Source of the DNA: Deltaproteobacteria bacterium HGW-Deltaproteobacteria-19
Lineage (GTDB): Bacteria > Desulfobacterota > Syntrophia > Syntrophales > PHBD01
DNA: 64,000 nucleotides
Assembly: GCA_002841865.1 (NCBI GenBank)
Contig: PHBD01000010.1
Coordinates: 30,854-94,853 of the forward strand
Reading direction: 5' to 3'
Shown one piece after another: positions 61,000-64,000 of the stretch. Position 1 is the stretch's first letter. Each line of letters opens with the position of its first letter. The translations under genes were made by a program, and so were the position numbers. The notes under the pieces are model-generated. The model made no database searches. It was given only the letters and a program-made list of their open reading frames with translations, and had not been told where the DNA came from.

Positions 61000-62109
61000 T
61001 TATCGTTTCAGGATTTCATCCAGGGCCGCTACAAAAGCCTCCATGGCCTCCCGGACGGACAGGGTGACCCGGATGAAGTTGGGAAAGCGGAATCCCGTCA
61101 TGGTGCGGACCATGACCCCACGGCTCATGAGCTTCCGGTAGGCCAGGGTGTCGCTCATGGGAAGCCGGATCATCAGAAAATTTCCCTCCCCGGAAACGAT
61201 CGCCAGGTTCCGGGCGGCCAGTTCCTTCTCCAGATAAGCGCGGCTCTCCCAGACCAGCCGCCGGCTTTTCAGGACATGATTCCCGTCGTCCAGTGCCGCC
61301 GCGGCCGCCTCCTGAGCCACCGCGTTGACGGAATAGACGACACAGGCACGTCGGATGGCATCCACCACCGGAAGCGACCCGGTCAGGTAGCCGATCCGCA
61401 GGCCCGCCAGCCCGTACATCTTGGAAAAGGTCCGGAACACGACGAGGTGGGGGTATTCATCCAGGAGGGACATGCCGTCGGGATAATCCTCCCGCTCGAC
61501 GAACTCGCAGTACGCCTCGTCGACGACCACGATCGCCCGGCCGCCGACGGCCTCCAGGAAGCGCCGCAGCCGGTCCCTTCCCCAGTATGTTCCCGTCGGA
61601 TTGTTGGGATTGCAGACGAAGAAGATCTTCGTCCGGCCGTCCATTCGCTCCAGCATCCCCCGGTCGTCGAAGGCATAATCCCGGAGCGGCACGAGACGCG
61701 CCTCCAGGCCGGAAAAGGTCGCCACCCACTCATAGACGGCAAACGTCCGGTCCGCCGTGACGATGTTGTCCCCGGCCTCGCAGAAGGCCTTGATGGCGAA
61801 GGCGATGACCTCGTTGACGCCGTTTCCGACAAGAAACCGCTCCGGATCCTTGCCGTAGCGGTCCGCCAGCTTCCGCCGCAGATAGAAGGAATCGCCGCTG
61901 GGATACAGGGCGGCCCGGGGCGGGACAAAACGGCGGATCACCTCCTGCGCCGCCGGCGGGGGACCCAGGGCGTTCTCGTTGTTGTTCAGGCGAAAGAGGC
62001 GGGAACAGCCGTAGAGCCGCATCAGCTCGTCGTCGGGCCGGCTGGGCACATAGGGCTCGAAGCTCCGTATGTAGGGCGGCATCAGGCTCTCCAGGGAGAG
62101 AGGACTCAT
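61000..62109 (-). CDS. Histidinol-phosphate aminotransferase-like PLP enzyme
   Basis: The 369-residue fold type I aminotransferase has LFRLNNNENALGPPPAAQEV, LYPSGDSFYLRRKLADRYG, VCNPNNPTGTYWGRDRLRRF, VVDEAYCEFVER and FRTFSKMYGLAGLRIGYLTG with the PLP lysine in FSKMYG. It resembles HisC, and CobD-type decarboxylases share the fold. Its ATG overlaps the stop of the upstream gene by 4 bases (ATGA). No other his genes are nearby, so the substrate is uncertain. Confidence 0.85.
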   Translation of the reverse strand: MSPLSLESLMPPYIRSFEPYVPSRPDDELMRLYGCSRLFRLNNNENALGPPPAAQEVIRRFVPPRAALYPSGDSFYLRRKLADRYGKDPERFLVGNGVNEVIAFAIKAFCEAGDNIVTADRTFAVYEWVATFSGLEARLVPLRDYAFDDRGMLERMDGRTKIFFVCNPNNPTGTYWGRDRLRRFLEAVGGRAIVVVDEAYCEFVEREDYPDGMSLLDEYPHLVVFRTFSKMYGLAGLRIGYLTGSLPVVDAIRRACVVYSVNAVAQEAAAAALDDGNHVLKSRRLVWESRAYLEKELAARNLAIVSGEGNFLMIRLPMSDTLAYRKLMSRGVMVRTMTGFRFPNFIRVTLSVREAMEAFVAALDEILKR

Positions 62110-63440
62110 GGGCGCCTGCCTCCTGCCGCGTACTGAAAGAGGACTACATCTCCCCGGCCGCCCGCGGGAAGCATCACCCGGGGGTGGAATCCGGCATCGA
62201 GAAGCAGGGGGGCAAAAGGCGCCTGCCAGGGACGGCCGAGATCGATTTCGAAGAAAAGTGCAATCCCCGGGATCTCCCGCAAAATGCTGTGAATATGATC
62301 CTCCAGGTTGGAGGCGGCGTCCCGGCCCCACCAGACAGGTCGAAGCACGGCCCTTCCCCGGGACTTGTTGAAAGTGGCGGACAGGACGGAATACGGATAG
62401 GATGCCTCTCCCTCTTCCTGGGTCAGCCTGACCTCCCGTGCAAAAGCCAGCCGCTCGCAGGATTCTCTCAGAAACGCCTCCAGGAGGGGATGGACCCAGG
62501 ATACGCCTCCCTCATCCTCCCGGATCTGCCGGTAATAAACCGGGGTCTCAACCGCTCCATTCGCGGCGGTGTCGATCAGCGATCCCAGGATCTCGAAATA
62601 CTCCACCGGAAGAAACGGCGATGGAAGGCGGCTGTAAATCCCTGAAACGTCCGACTTCGCGATCGCGGCGATGCATGCCTCGACAAGGTGACGACCCGTC
62701 GCCACCCCCTGCGGCTGGCCGAACAGGTAAGGGCCGAAGAACTCCACCAGGCCCGAACCCTCACGCCACCAGGCAATCCCCCCTCCCAGGGAGCCCCTCG
62801 CGTCCTCCGCAACGGCAACTCCATATTCTCCCGACGCCGCCATATCGGCCAGTTTTCCCGGGATCAGGAAGTCGCGGGGACAGCTCCCTTTCGGTGCATG
62901 GCGCATCAGGAGACGGGAGAACAGCTTCAGTGTTTCCGCATCGGGTGTTTTTACAACCGGCGCGGACAAGGGTCCGGGGAGGGGAATTTCACCCGGGGCG
63001 GTCTCCGGGTAAACCTTATCTTTCCGAAAGGTGATCTCCAGGCGGTCTTCTCCGTAACGCGCACGGATTTTGTCCACCATCCTGGCGGCAATCAAGAGAC
63101 CCGCCTCGGCCGGCAGCTCGTCCCCGTCACATGCCACCGACGACGTCAGATTGAAGGCCCGCATATTGAAAAAGCGCGTCTGGAAAGAGAACTTCAACTC
63201 TGCGTAGTAGAACCCGTCCCGGCAGGTCAGCGTCACATTGTCCGCGGCGGCCCCCGGCCCGGTCAGGTGGGAAAAGATCTCCTCCGATGCCAGCGTCAGG
63301 GAAAGGGCCTCCGCCTTGGCGAGGCCGAAGGAGAGGGCCGATTTCTCGGCAAAGGCCGTGACAACGGGAAGAAAGGCCGCACGGGGCGGAACCGTGAGCG
63401 AAACCTCCCGGTCCGGCCTGAAAACATGCATCATGTTCAT
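62106..63440 (-). CDS. Degenerate HATPase (RsbW-like) fused to a GNAT-like domain
   Basis: The 444-residue protein begins with an RsbW/HATPase-like region (about 1-140: LSLTLASEEIFSHLTG, then GDELPAEAGLLIAARMVDKI and LEITFRKDK). The Asn of the ATPase N-box is replaced (SEEIFSH), so kinase activity is doubtful. A GNAT-like middle follows (about 165-310: LFSRLLMRHAPKG, LGGGIAWWREGSGLVEFFGP), then a C-terminal part (HPLLEAFLRESCERLAFARE, LFFEIDLGRPWQAPFAPLLL) similar to that in the 58891-59901 protein. It is coupled to the aminotransferase gene by an ATGA overlap. Confidence 0.6.
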   Translation of the reverse strand: MNMMHVFRPDREVSLTVPPRAAFLPVVTAFAEKSALSFGLAKAEALSLTLASEEIFSHLTGPGAAADNVTLTCRDGFYYAELKFSFQTRFFNMRAFNLTSSVACDGDELPAEAGLLIAARMVDKIRARYGEDRLEITFRKDKVYPETAPGEIPLPGPLSAPVVKTPDAETLKLFSRLLMRHAPKGSCPRDFLIPGKLADMAASGEYGVAVAEDARGSLGGGIAWWREGSGLVEFFGPYLFGQPQGVATGRHLVEACIAAIAKSDVSGIYSRLPSPFLPVEYFEILGSLIDTAANGAVETPVYYRQIREDEGGVSWVHPLLEAFLRESCERLAFAREVRLTQEEGEASYPYSVLSATFNKSRGRAVLRPVWWGRDAASNLEDHIHSILREIPGIALFFEIDLGRPWQAPFAPLLLDAGFHPRVMLPAGGRGDVVLFQYAAGGRRP

Positions 63441-63620
63441 AATTCACCCTGTTCTTTCCGCTTCCTGGAGGGGACGCCGCACAGGCGCCCTGTTCATGGC
63501 CGGAGCGTTTTCCCCGACCATTGCAAAGACCGCCGGAAATGGCGAGTCCGTCGATCCGCGGCCGGAGGTGACGCCGCCGGTAGAAGAAGGCAGATTAGCG
63601 CAGGATGATTCATTTCTCAA

Positions 63621-63650
63621 GGGGAACGGTCATATAAGCAGGGGAACGGT
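63621..63650. repeat. 10-bp direct repeat at 20-bp period
   Basis: ggggaacggt occurs at 63621-63630 and again at 63641-63650, exactly two helical turns apart, 180 bases upstream of the gene at 62106-63440. This geometry suits a dimeric regulator on one face of the DNA, but no factor is known. Confidence 0.35.
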
Positions 63651-63721
63651 TTTCAAATCCACTCCTCCTACCTTTTTCCCCTTTTTTACAGAAAATCAGG
63701 CGCGGATTACGGCTGGCCTGT

Positions 63722-63899
63722 GGGAGGGGGACTTCCCTCGCGCTCAGAAGCGTTTTTTCGACCCTGCATCGTCTCGCTCCGCTGCAAAGTCATAACTCGC
63801 GCCGGACGGCGCTCAGACAGATGACTTTGCGGGCGCTGCGCTGCGACGGCAGGGTACCCAGAAAAAGCCGCTATTCGCGCTCCGGGAAGCCCCTCTCCC
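63722..63899. repeat. Long imperfect palindrome, possible dispersed repeat element
   Basis: The left half (gggaggggg acttccc, gaccctgc, tgcaaagtcat) is mirrored by the right half (atgactttgc, gcagggt, gggaagcccctctcc), centred near 63805. An inner perfect hairpin gcgccg-ga-cggcgc occupies 63799-63812. RNA or single-stranded DNA could fold into one arm of about 85 bp. It is outside genes and lacks a transposase, so a REP- or MITE-like element or a strong terminator are the options. Confidence 0.6.
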
Positions 63900-63955
63900 C
63901 GACCGACGTTCGCGGGGGCGCGACCGGGGGTTTCCAGAGGAGCAATTAGCGCCCT

Positions 63956-63971
63956 CCGCCCCTTGGGGCGG
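63956..63971. repeat. Short perfect hairpin
   Basis: ccgcccc and ggggcgg pair perfectly around a 2-base tt loop. It follows the long palindrome and may belong to the same repeat. There is no U-run next to it. Confidence 0.4.
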
Positions 63972-64000
63972 TTGATCAGAGAGTAACTTGCTCTTTGTCA

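Larger units (their letters stand above)
63441..64000. other. Right-end intergenic region without a convincing gene
   Basis: I see no gene in these 560 bases. The region holds a 10-bp direct repeat (63621-63650), a long imperfect palindrome (63722-63899) and a short perfect hairpin (63956-63971). The promoter of the gene at 62106-63440 should lie in its left part. An open plus-strand frame ending inside the palindrome has no family features. Confidence 0.5.

Noticed and set aside
63238..63795. Plus-strand open frame at the right end
   Set aside because: It starts inside the HATPase-GNAT gene on the other strand and ends within the palindrome; no ribosome site or family pattern.

Overview
The window looks like a chromosomal segment of a high-GC anaerobic Desulfobacterota/deltaproteobacterium, most likely of the Syntrophus/Smithella type. 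The grounds are a 2-hydroxyacyl-CoA dehydratase / benzoyl-CoA-reductase-type subunit pair, an oxygen-labile two-subunit class I fumarase, late cobalamin genes, and the gene order around dnaX and the ribosomal clusters. The placement is inferred from gene content and not from a tree.

Layout. 1-1942: dehydratase/reductase subunits (one cut by the window edge) and a small beta-grasp-like protein. 2005-4893: a periplasmic 5'-nucleotidase, a YbeD-like protein and an L,D-transpeptidase-like protein. 5028-12739, all minus strand: cysS, argC, rpsI-rplM, lptD with an extra N-terminal domain, and folC. 12842-13096: an 84-residue EF-Tu-domain-2-like protein. 13184-42620: one co-directional block, read right to left, that runs from tRNA-Thr/Tyr/Gly/Thr through rpmG, tRNA-Trp, secE, nusG, rplKAJL, rpoBC, rpsLG, tuf and the S10, spc and alpha clusters to a strong terminator after rplQ. 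fusA, adk and the tRNA-linked second tuf are absent from their usual places. A pair of competing hairpins sits between rplL and rpoB. Many ribosomal genes start with TTG or GTG.

42628-46850: fumarase subunits, recR, ybaB, dnaX and the 4.5S SRP RNA. 47143-51201: a signalling locus with a STAS protein, a rubredoxin-like/DUF2231-like membrane protein, a sensor-HAMP-PP2C phosphatase, and a substrate-binding protein whose gene overlaps the phosphatase gene. It separates ffs-dnaX-ybaB-recR from tRNA-Ser x2 and tadA, which are adjacent to them in some other bacteria.

51503-58003: tadA, a beta-CASP nuclease, then cobS-cobT-cobU-cbiR, with btuF divergent. These assemble the cobamide nucleotide loop and probably remodel scavenged cobamides. 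58008-63440: uppP, a GNAT protein and xdhC on the plus strand, converging on a HisC-like aminotransferase and a degenerate-HATPase/GNAT protein on the minus strand. The two GNAT proteins appear to share a C-terminal module. 63441-64000 has no convincing gene but holds an imperfect palindrome of about 180 bp.
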